Source of the DNA: Ardenticatenaceae bacterium
GTDB taxonomy: Bacteria > Chloroflexota > Anaerolineae > Promineifilales > Promineifilaceae
DNA: 64,000 nucleotides
Assembly: GCA_020634395.1 (NCBI GenBank)
Contig: JACKBU010000018.1
Coordinates: forward strand, 35,982 to 99,981
Direction: 5' to 3'
Part shown: in pieces, positions 14,784 through 23,007 of the stretch
How positions within the stretch are numbered: the stretch's first letter is position 1
How the letters are laid out: each line of letters opens with the position of its first letter
Position numbers and translations under genes: made by a program
The notes under the pieces: generated by a model
What the model was told of the DNA's origin: nothing
Databases searched by the model: none
Seen by the model: the letters and a program-made list of their open reading frames with translations, nothing else

Positions 14784-16070
14784 GTGACTGAAAAATCTTC
14801 CCGTTTACCAGGCTTCTACAAAAAAACACTGCCCGAACGCGCGGCGGCCGTGGCCCAATGGGCTGATCTGACCGACGAAGAACTGGCTACCGTCACCACC
14901 CAGGGCTTGCAGCCGGAACAGGCCGAATTGATGATCGAAAACGTCATCGGTACCTATGCCTTGCCGTTTGGCATCGCCGCCAACTTTCAGATCAACGGCC
15001 GTGACTACCTCATTCCCATGGTCGTGGAAGAACCCAGCGTCGTCGCCGCCATCAGCCACGCCGCCAAGTTGATTCGTGCCGGGGGCGGCTTCACCGCTTC
15101 CACCAGCGAGCCGGTCATGATCGGCCAGATTCAGGTGCTGGACATCCCCGACATGGATGCGGCCATTGCCAATCTGGAAGCCCATAAAGCCGAACTGCTG
15201 GAACAGGCCGACTGCTGCGACAAGCTGATGGTTTCCCTGGGCGGCGGCGCACGCGACCTGCAGTTTCGTCCCTTCCCGGATACGCCGGTCGGCCCCATGC
15301 TCATCGTCCACCTGCACTACGACTGCCGCGATGCGATGGGCGCCAACGCGGTGAACACGGCCGTTGAGAATCTGGCCCCCATGGTCGCTGACCTGACCGG
15401 CGGGCGCACCAATTTGCGCATCCTCTCCAACCTGGCCGACCAGCGCACCGCCACTGCCAGCGGCATCATTCCCGCCGCCGCTCTGGAACGCGACGGCTAC
15501 ACCGGCAGGGAAGTGGCCCGCCTCATCGAAGAGGCCAACGCCTTCGCCATTGTCGATCCGTACCGCGCGGCCACGCACAACAAGGGCATTATGAACGGCA
15601 TCGACGCCGTGGTCATCGCCACCGGCAACGATTGGCGGGCGATTGAGGCCGGGGCACATTCGTTTGCCGCGCGCAACGGCCATTACCAGGCCCTAACCGA
15701 CTGGCACGTCACCGCAGACGGCGATCTCTACGGCGAAATCACCCTGCCGATGGCCGTGGGCATTGTCGGCGGGGCGACCAAAGTGCATCCGACGGCGAAA
15801 ACGGCCGTAAAAATCCTGGGCATCCAATCCGCCCCGGAACTGGCGATGGTGCTGGCTTGCGTCGGTCTGGCCCAAAACCTGGCCGCCATCAAAGCCCTGG
15901 CTACCGTGGGCATCCAAAAAGGCCACATGCGCCTGCACGCCCGCCAGGTTGCCATCGCCGCCGGCGCTTCCACCGACCAGGTGCAGGCCATCGCCGACCG
16001 CCTGGCCGCCGAAAAGAAAATCAACATCCTCCGCGCCCAAGAACTGCTCGCGGAACTGAATCAGCTATAA
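14784..16070 (+). CDS. mvaA: HMG-CoA reductase, class II type
   Basis: 428 residues. Reduces 3-hydroxy-3-methylglutaryl-CoA to mevalonate using NAD(P)H. It matches bacterial class II enzymes (about 430 residues): LPGFYKKTLPER at the N-terminus, MVVEEPSVVAAIS with the catalytic Glu, RDAMGANAVNT, ATHNKGIMNGIDA with the catalytic Lys, MAVGIVGGATKVHP and the KGHMRLHAR segment. GTG 14784 is chosen because GGAAGGAG lies just upstream; the earlier GTG at 14766 lacks a site. It is first in a run of mevalonate genes on the same strand. The cofactor preference cannot be read reliably from the sequence. Confidence 0.95.
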   Translation: MTEKSSRLPGFYKKTLPERAAAVAQWADLTDEELATVTTQGLQPEQAELMIENVIGTYALPFGIAANFQINGRDYLIPMVVEEPSVVAAISHAAKLIRAGGGFTASTSEPVMIGQIQVLDIPDMDAAIANLEAHKAELLEQADCCDKLMVSLGGGARDLQFRPFPDTPVGPMLIVHLHYDCRDAMGANAVNTAVENLAPMVADLTGGRTNLRILSNLADQRTATASGIIPAAALERDGYTGREVARLIEEANAFAIVDPYRAATHNKGIMNGIDAVVIATGNDWRAIEAGAHSFAARNGHYQALTDWHVTADGDLYGEITLPMAVGIVGGATKVHPTAKTAVKILGIQSAPELAMVLACVGLAQNLAAIKALATVGIQKGHMRLHARQVAIAAGASTDQVQAIADRLAAEKKINILRAQELLAELNQL

Positions 16071-16104
16071 GCTATTAGCTAACAGCTCACAGCTTACAGC
16101 TCAA
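16071..16104. repeat. AGCT-word hairpin spacer between mvaA and mvaS
   Basis: The words AGCTATTAGCTAACAGCT and CAGCTTACAGCT form a self-complementary spacer between two co-directional genes. There is no T run, so read-through is likely. Confidence 0.5.
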
Positions 16105-16113
16105 AAGGAAATT

Positions 16114-17187
16114 ATGAACGCATATAACCCCACAAACGGACTGATGAAACCCGACCGGCCGGTGGGCATTGCCGGGTATGGGGCCTACGTGCCCCGCTAT
16201 CGTATTCCTGCCGCTGAGATTTCACGCATGTGGACCGGCGGCACAGGCGGCGTACCCATTAAAGAAAAGGCCGTCAATGGCCTGGATGAAGACGTTGCTA
16301 CCATGTCGATTGAGGCGGCGCGCAACGCCATGATACGCGCCCAGATTAATCCCCAGGAGATTCGTGCTGTCTGGGTGGGCAGCGAAAGTCACCCCTACGC
16401 CGTCAAACCCACCAGCACCATCGTCGCCGAAGCCATCGGCGCGGTGCCCAATACGCAGGCCGCCGACTGGGAATTCGCCTGCAAAGCGGGCACGGAAGCG
16501 ATGCAGGCGGCTATCGCTTTTGTCGGTTCCGGTATGGCCCGCTATGCCCTGAGTATTGGCATGGACACGGCTCAGGGGCGGCCGGGCGACGCGCTGGAAT
16601 ATACGGCCGCTGCCGGCGGTGCGGCTGTCCTCATCGGCCCGGCCGATGAGTCGTTGGCGCTGATCGAAGGCTCCTACTCCTTTGTCACGGACACGCCGGA
16701 CTTCTGGCGGCGCGCCCACGCCGACTATCCGTCGCACGGCGACCGTTTTACGGGCGAGCCGGCCTATTTCAAGCACGTGTTGGGTGCGGCGGAGGCTCTG
16801 ATGACGGCCGTTAACCGCACGCCTGCCGACTACCGCTGGGCCGTCTTCCACCAACCCAACGCCAAGTTTCCCGAACGGGCGGCGCAGGCTTTGGGCTTTG
16901 CGCCGGAGCAGTTCAAAACCGGCCTGCTCAGCCCGCGCATCGGCAACACGTACTCCGGCTCCACCATGATCGGCCTGACCGCCATCCTGGACGTGGCCGA
17001 ACCCGGCGACCGTATCCTGATGGTCAGTTACGGTTCCGGCGCTGGCTCCGACGCCTTCGACCTGCAAGTTACGGAGCGCCTGCTGGAAGCTCGCGGGCGG
17101 GCTATCTCCACCGAAGGTTACATCGCCCGCCGCACCGAGATCGATTATGCGACCTATACGCGTTATCGGGACAAGTTGAAGATGTAG
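16114..17187 (+). CDS. mvaS: Hydroxymethylglutaryl-CoA synthase, archaeal type
   Basis: 357 residues. Condenses acetyl-CoA with acetoacetyl-CoA to HMG-CoA. It is the archaeal/FabH-like form rather than the eukaryote/Staphylococcus form: GIAGYGAYVPRYRIP, GSESHPYAVKPTSTIVAEAIG with the catalytic Glu, ADWEFACKAGTEAMQAA with the nucleophilic Cys, AVFHQPNAKFPERAA with the His, and YSGSTMIGLTAILD. All three catalytic residues look intact, unlike those of the neighbouring thiolase. In archaea this enzyme forms a channelling complex with a thiolase and a DUF35 protein, and both are encoded next to it here. Confidence 0.95.
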   Translation: MNAYNPTNGLMKPDRPVGIAGYGAYVPRYRIPAAEISRMWTGGTGGVPIKEKAVNGLDEDVATMSIEAARNAMIRAQINPQEIRAVWVGSESHPYAVKPTSTIVAEAIGAVPNTQAADWEFACKAGTEAMQAAIAFVGSGMARYALSIGMDTAQGRPGDALEYTAAAGGAAVLIGPADESLALIEGSYSFVTDTPDFWRRAHADYPSHGDRFTGEPAYFKHVLGAAEALMTAVNRTPADYRWAVFHQPNAKFPERAAQALGFAPEQFKTGLLSPRIGNTYSGSTMIGLTAILDVAEPGDRILMVSYGSGAGSDAFDLQVTERLLEARGRAISTEGYIARRTEIDYATYTRYRDKLKM

Positions 17188-17300
17188 AATTGTTGGTTGG
17201 TGGGTGGGTTTGTTTGTTGGTTGGTTTGCTTAACGAAAAACCAACCCAACCTACTAACCAACCTAACCAACAACCCAACCTAACCAACTAACGAACACCA
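17188..17300. repeat. Word-family hairpin spacer between mvaS and thiolase
   Basis: GTTGGTTGG-type words (17191-17228) face CCAACCCAACC-type words (17242-17290), giving a long potential hairpin. It completely fills the spacer. Confidence 0.6.
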
Positions 17301-17308
17301 AAATCACT

Positions 17309-18463
17309 ATGAACGTTTCAATTATTGGACTTGGACAAACTGAAGTTAAAGAAATGTGGGATACATCCATCCGCCATCTGGCTTGGTATGCCATTGAAGC
17401 GGCTCTGGATGACGCCCACATCAGCAAAGTGGATGCCTTGTATGTGGGCAATATGCTGTCCGGCGAGTTGAGCCAGCAAAACCATCTGGGCGCGCTGGTG
17501 GCTGACTTTGCCGGGATGCGTGGTGTGGAAGCCGTTACCGTCGAAGCGGCCGATGCCTCCGGCGGCATGGCTTTGCGACAGGCCATCCTGGCCGTAAAAA
17601 GCGGCCTGGTGGAAACGGCTTTGGCTGTGGGCGTGGAAAAAATGACTGATCAGACCGGATCGGCCGTGACGGCGGCCATGGCTTATGGCCTGGACGCTGA
17701 CTATGAAGCCATGCAGGGTTTAACGCTGGCCGGCATGGGAGCGCTGCTGATGCGCCGCTACATGTTTGAGCATGGTTTAGACGTGGCCGATTTTGCGGGA
17801 TTCAGCGTGAATGCTCATGCCAACGGTGCGGCCAATCCGCTGGCGATGTTCCGCAACCGCCTGAAGCCGGAGCGTTTTGCGTCTGCGCCTCTGGTAGCTG
17901 ATCCGGTGAACCTGTTTGACATGGCTCCGGCGGCCGATGGCGCGGCGGCGGTGATTGTAACCAGCCGCGAGAAGGCGATGGATATGGTGCCGCAACCGGT
18001 GGAAATTGCCGGTTCGGCCGTGGCGACAGACACGATTGCTTTGCATGATCGCCGGGATGTTTTGTGGCTGCAAGCTGCGGCGACAAGCGTGCAAAAAGCA
18101 CTGGCACAGGCCGGTGTAACCACAGAGGAGATCGATCTGTTTGAACTGCACGATTCGTTTACTGTGCTGGCGGCGTTGTCTTTGGAAGCGGCCGGGTTCG
18201 CGGGGCGTGGGGAAGGGTGGATGCTGGCGCGTGATGGGGAGATCGGGCGCAACGGCCGTATTCCCATTAGCACGTTTGGCGGTCTGAAAGCGCGGGGTAA
18301 TCCCATGGGCGCCACGGGCATGTACCAGATCGTGGAGGTGGCCCGGCAGTTACGCGGCCAGGCCGGGGAGTGCCAGGTTGAAGGGGCTAAAGTTGGTATG
18401 GCGCAAAACCTGGGGACGAATGGCGCAACGGCCGTTACCCACATCTTGCGTGTTGCCGAATAA
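17309..18463 (+). CDS. Archaeal-type acetoacetyl-CoA thiolase homologue, catalytic residues replaced
   Basis: 384 residues. Overall it matches archaeal thiolases that make acetoacetyl-CoA for HMG-CoA synthase: NVSIIGLGQTEVKEMWD, VGNMLSGELSQQNHLGAL, GVEKMTDQTGS, LFELHDSFTVLAAL and GGLKARGNPMGATGMYQIVE. Two expected catalytic positions differ. The nucleophile motif normally reads AACASGG but here is AADASGG (codon GAT, about residue 83), and GHPxGATG reads GNPMGATG (codon AAT at 18299-18301). The C-terminal GG pair of NxGGxGAT is also changed (NLGTNGAT). The His of LHDSF is kept. It may be a structural partner or catalyse something else. It belongs to the mevalonate cluster by position. Confidence 0.88.
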   Translation: MNVSIIGLGQTEVKEMWDTSIRHLAWYAIEAALDDAHISKVDALYVGNMLSGELSQQNHLGALVADFAGMRGVEAVTVEAADASGGMALRQAILAVKSGLVETALAVGVEKMTDQTGSAVTAAMAYGLDADYEAMQGLTLAGMGALLMRRYMFEHGLDVADFAGFSVNAHANGAANPLAMFRNRLKPERFASAPLVADPVNLFDMAPAADGAAAVIVTSREKAMDMVPQPVEIAGSAVATDTIALHDRRDVLWLQAAATSVQKALAQAGVTTEEIDLFELHDSFTVLAALSLEAAGFAGRGEGWMLARDGEIGRNGRIPISTFGGLKARGNPMGATGMYQIVEVARQLRGQAGECQVEGAKVGMAQNLGTNGATAVTHILRVAE

Positions 18464-18526
18464 GCGTGACGATTCTGGTGCAATTTATGGACAAAACATG
18501 AAAATTGCCCCAAAAAACGGCCGTAT

Positions 18527-18558
18527 GATAGCTTTTGACAGTTTTTTTGTCGTATGTT
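18527..18558 (+). promoter_or_regulatory. Shared 15-mer and promoter-like elements before DUF35 gene
   Basis: GATAGCTTTTGACAG at 18527-18541 repeats the element before mvaA exactly; TTGACA at 18535-18540 and TATGTT at 18553-18558 have the same 12-base spacing. It may be an operator common to both mevalonate transcription units. Confidence 0.5.
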
Positions 18559-18665
18559 GGCAGTGAATGGGAGTTATTCCGTGGATAATTCTCTATGGAT
18601 GCACAGGCATCGAATGAACTTAAACTTAATTTTCGACATCTTCGGAATGAGTCGGAGGCAATAAA

Positions 18666-19076
18666 ATGGAAGTATCACGTCATTGGCGTTTACAAGCACA
18701 GCGATACCAGCTAGTTGGCGAAACATGCGATTCTTGCGGCGTTAAATTATTTCCGCCCCGCGACGTTTGCTTGGAATGTGAAGCACCGGCCCAGGAGCTG
18801 TATACGTTTACAGGCCTGGGTGAAATTTATTCTTACACCACTATTTACGATGCGCCGGCCGGTTTTGAGCATAATGCCCCATACATGGTGGCCCTGATCA
18901 AACTGGAAGAAGGCCCTTTGGTCACTGCCCAACTGACTGACATGGACCCCTCAGAAGCACAGATTGGCATGCCGGTAGAAATGGTGACGCGCAAACTGCG
19001 CACCGATGGGGAAGAGGGCATGATCGTGTACGGGTATAAGTTCCGCCCGGCAGTGAAAGAGTTAACGGCCGTATAA
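18666..19076 (+). CDS. DUF35 OB-fold/zinc-ribbon protein of the thiolase-HMGCS complex
   Basis: 136 residues. It has an N-terminal rubredoxin-like zinc ribbon (CDSCGVKLFPPRDVCLEC, two CxxC pairs) and a C-terminal OB-fold (YTFTGLGEIYSYTTIY, APYMVALIKLEEGPLVTAQL). In methanogens this family joins thiolase and HMG-CoA synthase into one complex and shapes the shared CoA tunnel. All four zinc Cys are present. The spacing to the thiolase is about 200 bases and includes its own promoter-like element; GGAGGCAATAAA precedes the ATG. The role as scaffold is inferred from family and position. Confidence 0.9.
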   Translation: MEVSRHWRLQAQRYQLVGETCDSCGVKLFPPRDVCLECEAPAQELYTFTGLGEIYSYTTIYDAPAGFEHNAPYMVALIKLEEGPLVTAQLTDMDPSEAQIGMPVEMVTRKLRTDGEEGMIVYGYKFRPAVKELTAV

Positions 19077-19111
19077 ACTCCCGTATCCTCTTTTTCACCT
19101 CCCTTAACGCA

Positions 19112-19144
19112 AAAGCTCGCCTTGTTTCAGGCGGGCTTTTTTGT
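19112..19144 (+). terminator. Rho-independent terminator ending the mevalonate block
   Basis: AAAGCTCGCC (19112-19121) pairs with GGCGGGCTTT (19130-19139) with one G-U pair, followed by TTTTT. Confidence 0.85.
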
Positions 19145-19204
19145 TTCCCCAGCCTGGTCGCAGCCAGGTATTCTCGGGGAGGCGGGCGATATTTGTGGTA
19201 AATA

Positions 19205-19234
19205 TGGACAAAACCTATACAGGTGTGCTAGAAT
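19205..19234 (+). promoter_or_regulatory. Promoter and possible autoregulatory site of the CarH-like gene
   Basis: TGGACA at 19205-19210, an 18-base spacer and an extended -10 TGCTAGAAT ending at 19234. Two ACA cores at 19208-19210 and 19219-19221 are exactly 11 bases apart, a spacing used by tandem sites of CarH-type repressors. Confidence 0.45.
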
Positions 19235-19279
19235 ATGACGCACAAGTTTAAGCTTTGTACCGTGGAAAACGAGGTTATT

Positions 19280-20587
19280 TTGACAGACGTAAACAAAACC
19301 CCCACCTTCAATCTGAAAGCCGTTGTCCAAGAAACCGGCATCAAACCGGACACGCTGCGGGCCTGGGAGCGCCGCTATGGCTTGCCACAGCCGGAACGCA
19401 CCGCAGGCCGCCATCGGCTTTACTCGCAGTATGATATTGACATGCTGAAGTGGCTTCAGGCACGCCAGGACGAGGGCTTGAGCATTAGCCGCGCTGTGGA
19501 TCTATGGCGCCAGCTGGAAGCAGAAGGCGAGTCGCCCGTAGAAGCGTATGGTGTCGAGAGTGAGGAAACGCCATCGCAAATTGTGGCGGGAGATTCGATC
19601 AATCAACTGCGGGAGGGCTGGATCGCTGCTTGTTTGAAGTTTGACGAACACCGTGCCCGGCAAATTTTGTCGCAGGCGTTTGCGCTGTTTCCGATGGAGA
19701 CGGTGTGTTTTAAGCTGCTGCAGCAGTCGTTGGCGGAGATTGGGGCGGGCTGGTATGAAGGCCGGGTGACCGTGCAGCAGGAGCATTTTGCTTCGGCGTT
19801 GGCGTTCCGGCAGTTGGAAACGCTGTTGAATGCTGCGCCGCCGCCTAATAAAAACGGCCGTATCGTCGTCGCCTGTGCCCCCGAAGAGCTGCACACCTTC
19901 AGCGCACTCCTGATTACCTTGCTGCTGCGCCATCGCGGCTGGGATGTCATTTACCTGGGCGCCGACGTGCCGCCGGATCGCCTCTCGACCACTCTAAGCG
20001 ACATCCGCCCGCAGCTTCTTATTGTAACCGCCCAAACGCTGCACACGGCCGGCACACTGCCCGGCGTCGCCTTGTTGGCCCGCGAAACCAATACGCCAAT
20101 GGCCTACGGGGGTGGTGTGTTTACCATGATCGAAGAGATTGTGCCCCACATTCCAGCTTACTACCTGGGCGATGAACTAAGCGCGGCGCCGCAGGTGGTT
20201 GAACGTCTGGTGAGTGGGAGCCACGGTGAACCCCAGGCCCAGCTTGCCTCGCCGGCCCATCAGGCGGCGCTTGACCAGTTTACTGGACATCGTTCGGCGA
20301 TTGAAGCAGATGTGTTGGAAGCGCTGGCCTCTGCAGATGTTCCTCTACGTTATCTGAAAAATGCCAACCGCGACCTGGGCGATAACATCCAGGCTGCGCT
20401 GGCTTTGGGCGATATGGACTTGCTGAACCACAACCTGGAGTGGCTGCAAGGTCTGTTGGTGAATTTTCATTACCGGATGCCGGAAGAGGTGATGAAACCC
20501 TACATGGCGGCTTATCAAAAAGCCGCCGAAGAACATTTGGATCAGGCGGGCCAACCCATTCTGGAGTGGTTGGCGCATGTCAATTAA
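19280..20587 (+). CDS. CarH/LitR-like MerR-family B12-binding regulator
   Basis: 435 residues from TTG 19280 (preceded by GAGG); ATG 19235 is the upstream alternative but sits directly on the -10 box. A MerR-type HTH (FNLKAVVQETGIKPDTLRAW, RRYGLPQPERTAGRHRLYS) is followed by a four-helix bundle with GWYEGRVTVQQEHFASA, matching the Trp and Glu-His that cap adenosyl-B12 in CarH, and by a Rossmann cobalamin domain with PEELHTFSALLIT (candidate cobalt-ligand His), VIYLGADVPPD and AYGGGVF. A helical C-terminal extension of about 130 residues is unusual. CarH proteins repress carotenoid genes in the dark and release DNA in light. The mevalonate neighbours fit that role. Confidence 0.88.
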   Translation: MTDVNKTPTFNLKAVVQETGIKPDTLRAWERRYGLPQPERTAGRHRLYSQYDIDMLKWLQARQDEGLSISRAVDLWRQLEAEGESPVEAYGVESEETPSQIVAGDSINQLREGWIAACLKFDEHRARQILSQAFALFPMETVCFKLLQQSLAEIGAGWYEGRVTVQQEHFASALAFRQLETLLNAAPPPNKNGRIVVACAPEELHTFSALLITLLLRHRGWDVIYLGADVPPDRLSTTLSDIRPQLLIVTAQTLHTAGTLPGVALLARETNTPMAYGGGVFTMIEEIVPHIPAYYLGDELSAAPQVVERLVSGSHGEPQAQLASPAHQAALDQFTGHRSAIEADVLEALASADVPLRYLKNANRDLGDNIQAALALGDMDLLNHNLEWLQGLLVNFHYRMPEEVMKPYMAAYQKAAEEHLDQAGQPILEWLAHVN

Positions 20588-20629
20588 ATTTTCAGCATGG
20601 GGCAATACTTTGCCTCATAGGAGCCATTT

Positions 20630-21580
20630 ATGCGTGTAATAATCACCGGTGGGACCGGTTTGATTGGCAGTGCTCTGGCCGAAGATCTGGCGAAAGATGG
20701 GCACGAGGTGATTGTGTTGAGCCGCAGCCCTGGGAGCCACGATCTGCCGCCTGGTGTGCGGGCCGAAAAGTGGGATGGGAAAACGGCCGTTTCCTGGGGC
20801 CACCTGGCCGATGGGGCCGACGCCATCATCAACCTGGCCGGCGAAAACCTGGCCGGTAAAGGTTTGTTTCCCACGCGCTGGACGGATAAACGCAAAGAGA
20901 GAATTGTGCGCAGCCGCCTGGATGCCGGGCAGGCCGTGGTGGAAGCGGTGGAGGCCGCCTCCCAAAAACCGCGCGTGGTTATCCAGTCTTCTGGCACAGA
21001 CCATTACAAAGATGTGGGCGATGAGTTTATCACCGAAGCGTCGGCGCCGGGCCGGCACAGCTTTCTGGCGAATCTGACCATAGACTGGGAAGCTTCGACT
21101 GAGCCGGTGATTGCGGCGGGTGTGCGGCAAATTGTTATTCGTTCCGGGGCAGTCTTCAGCCCGAAGAGCGGCGCTTTTCGCACGCTGGTTTTTCCTTTTA
21201 AGTTTTTTGTGGGCGGGCCGTTGGGCAACGGCCGTCAGTGGCTGTCCTGGATTCACCTGGAAGATGAAGTGCGGGCGATTCGCTTCTTGCTGGCGCACGA
21301 AACGGCTGTGGGCGCGTTCAACTTGTGCGCGCCGCAGCCCATCACCAACGGCGCTTTGGCCAAACTGATCGGCAAGGTGATGGGACGGCCGTCTTTCATC
21401 CCCGTGCCGGCATTTGCTTTGCGCCTGGCTTTTGGCGAAGTCGCCGACGTGGTCTTGGACAGCCGCCGGGTCTTGCCGCAGCGCCTGCAAGAACTGGGCT
21501 TTTCGTTTCGTTACCCGGACCCGGAAACGGCCGTGCGCGATCTCCTGGACAAGCCTGCAAACGGCCCAAGCCAGAGTTAG
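20630..21580 (+). CDS. TIGR01777-family NAD-dependent epimerase/oxidoreductase
   Basis: 316 residues. N-terminal Rossmann motif VIITGGTGLIGSALAEDLAK, then INLAGENLAGKGLFPTRWTDKRK, GTDHYKDVGDEF and WLSWIHLEDEVRAIRFLL are hallmarks of the TIGR01777 (YfcH/SDR39U1-like) family. The active-site YxxxK of classical SDRs is not obvious, which is common in this family. The substrate is unknown. It starts 43 bases after the CarH-like gene on the same strand and may be co-transcribed, so a light-linked role is possible but unproven. Confidence 0.9.
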   Translation: MRVIITGGTGLIGSALAEDLAKDGHEVIVLSRSPGSHDLPPGVRAEKWDGKTAVSWGHLADGADAIINLAGENLAGKGLFPTRWTDKRKERIVRSRLDAGQAVVEAVEAASQKPRVVIQSSGTDHYKDVGDEFITEASAPGRHSFLANLTIDWEASTEPVIAAGVRQIVIRSGAVFSPKSGAFRTLVFPFKFFVGGPLGNGRQWLSWIHLEDEVRAIRFLLAHETAVGAFNLCAPQPITNGALAKLIGKVMGRPSFIPVPAFALRLAFGEVADVVLDSRRVLPQRLQELGFSFRYPDPETAVRDLLDKPANGPSQS

Positions 21581-21615
21581 CGCCAACCGTTCCTGCCCTC
21601 TACCCTCTGTCTTCT

Positions 21616-22326
21616 ATGACCCAAACCCCTTTCCTCTGGCTGGGCGCAAACCGGGCACGCCGCTGGCCGGTGGGCGATAAGGCGCGCTTGTTGGACAAGG
21701 CCGCCCACGCCGGGCTGCCTGTTTCTGCCGGGGCCATCCTGCTGGATGAATTTTTTGCTCTGCTGGCGGCGGAAGGCGTGGTGGATGTGCGCGATGGGAT
21801 CGTGACGGCCGTCGATGACGACTGGCTGCACGAAACCCTTTACGAGGGCATCCGCTTCCCGCGCCTGGACGCTCCCGCCATCATCCGTGCCGCTTTCTCC
21901 GTGGACGGCGCGGCGCTGACCGCCGATCCGCGCTATGCGCCGCAGCGCGCTGTCCACCTGGACGATCCCGCGCAGTTGGCCCGCGGGCTGTGCCGCGTAT
22001 GGTCCAGCGCCGCGGCCGCCGGGCTGCGGCGGGACGTGCTGCTGATGGAGATGATCGCGGCCGAGATCGAGGGCACGGCCGTTACCACAGCCAACGCCCC
22101 CGACCCCGTCACCAGCCAGGCAGCCAACGCCAGCCCGGAAACCATCACCCTGCCGCAGTTGGGCCGCTTTGGCCGCCCTGATGCGGCCTTACCGCCTTTT
22201 GCCCAGCGGCTGCAAATGCTGCTGCGCGGCGTGCGCCGCACCTTCGGCGGCGGGGTGTGGCAGGTAGACTGGTTAGATGACGGCCGTATCTGCTGGATCA
22301 TTCAACTCCACGCCCGCTCGATTTGA
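21616..22326 (+). CDS. Hypothetical protein with PEP-synthase-like N-terminus
   Basis: 236 residues. The N-terminal stretch VGDKARLLDKAAHAGLPVSA followed by GAILLDEFF resembles the start of the nucleotide-binding domain of PEP synthase/PPDK-like enzymes (GGKAANL...GLPVPPGF). The catalytic phospho-histidine and PEP-binding domains are absent, so it is not a complete enzyme. Other recognisable blocks are RAVHLDDPAQLARGLCRVWS and GGVWQVDWLDDGRICWI at the end. ATG 21616 is 36 bases after the epimerase. It could be a diverged stand-alone domain. Function unknown. Confidence 0.6.
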   Translation: MTQTPFLWLGANRARRWPVGDKARLLDKAAHAGLPVSAGAILLDEFFALLAAEGVVDVRDGIVTAVDDDWLHETLYEGIRFPRLDAPAIIRAAFSVDGAALTADPRYAPQRAVHLDDPAQLARGLCRVWSSAAAAGLRRDVLLMEMIAAEIEGTAVTTANAPDPVTSQAANASPETITLPQLGRFGRPDAALPPFAQRLQMLLRGVRRTFGGGVWQVDWLDDGRICWIIQLHARSI

Positions 22327-22329
22327 TCC

Positions 22330-22612
22330 TTTCTGGCGACGAAGTGGTTTCTGAGCCGCAGAAATGGTTTATGGCAGCGCAGATCTCGTTTCTGGCAGCG
22401 ACGAAGTGGTTTCTGAGCCGTAGAAATGGTTTATGGCAGCGCAGATCTCGTTTCTGGCAGTGACGAAGTGGTTTCTGAGCCGTAGAAATGGTTTATGGCG
22501 GTGCAGATCTCGTTTCTGGCAGCGACGAAGTGGTTTCTGAGCCGCAGAAATGGTTTCTGGCGGTGCAGATCTCGTTTCTGGCAGCGACGAAGCGGTTTCT
22601 GGCAGCGCGAAG
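22330..22612. repeat. 62-bp tandem repeat array, about 4.5 copies
   Basis: Units begin at 22330 (59 bases, three-base deletion), 22389, 22451, 22513 and 22575 (partial). Each starts TTTCTGGCAGCGACGAAG and contains GGTTTCTGAGCCG and GCAGATCTCG. Copies differ by a few substitutions. The unit is not a multiple of three and there is no spacer variation, so this is neither a protein repeat nor a CRISPR array. Confidence 0.9.
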
Positions 22613-22648
22613 CGCTTACCAGGCAATGAGGTGTCCGCTTCGCCTGGA

Positions 22649-23004
22649 GCTAAAGCCCCAGGCTAAAAAACAACGCCCGGTGAACCGGGCTAGAAGAAAA
22701 AAAAGCCGGGTTTACCCGGCGTCGTTGTTATGCCGGGGTGTTCACGCCCCGGCCGGTCCGCATTCGCCCGCAGCTAAAGCCCCAGGCTAAAAAACAACGC
22801 CCGGTGAACCGGGCTAGAAGAAAAAAAAGCCGGGTTTCCCCGGCGTCGTCCTTGTGCCGGGGTGTTCACGCCCCAGCCGGTCCGCATTCGCCCGCAGCTA
22901 AAGCCCCAGGCTAAAAAACAACGCCCGGTGAACCGGGCTAGAAGAAAAAAAAGCCGGGTTTCCCCGGCGTCGTCCTTGTGCCAGGGTGTTCACGCCCCGG
23001 CAGG
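22649..23004. repeat. 124-bp tandem repeat array, three copies, multi-hairpin
   Basis: Units begin at 22649, 22773 and 22897 with an exact 124-base period and over 95% identity by eye. Each carries three stem-loops: GCCCGGTGAACCGGGC, GCCGGGTTTCCCCGGC and GCCGGGGTGTTCACGCCCC. A run of about eight A lies between the first two. The array ends beside the lon terminator. Confidence 0.9.
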
Positions 23005-23007
23005 TGC

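Noticed and set aside
22369..22790. Short reading frames across the repeat arrays
   Set aside because: Units are not codon multiples and the frames drift between copies, with no ribosome site.
22330..23004. CRISPR array
   Set aside because: The repeats are 62 and 124 bases long with no variable spacers, and no cas genes are present.
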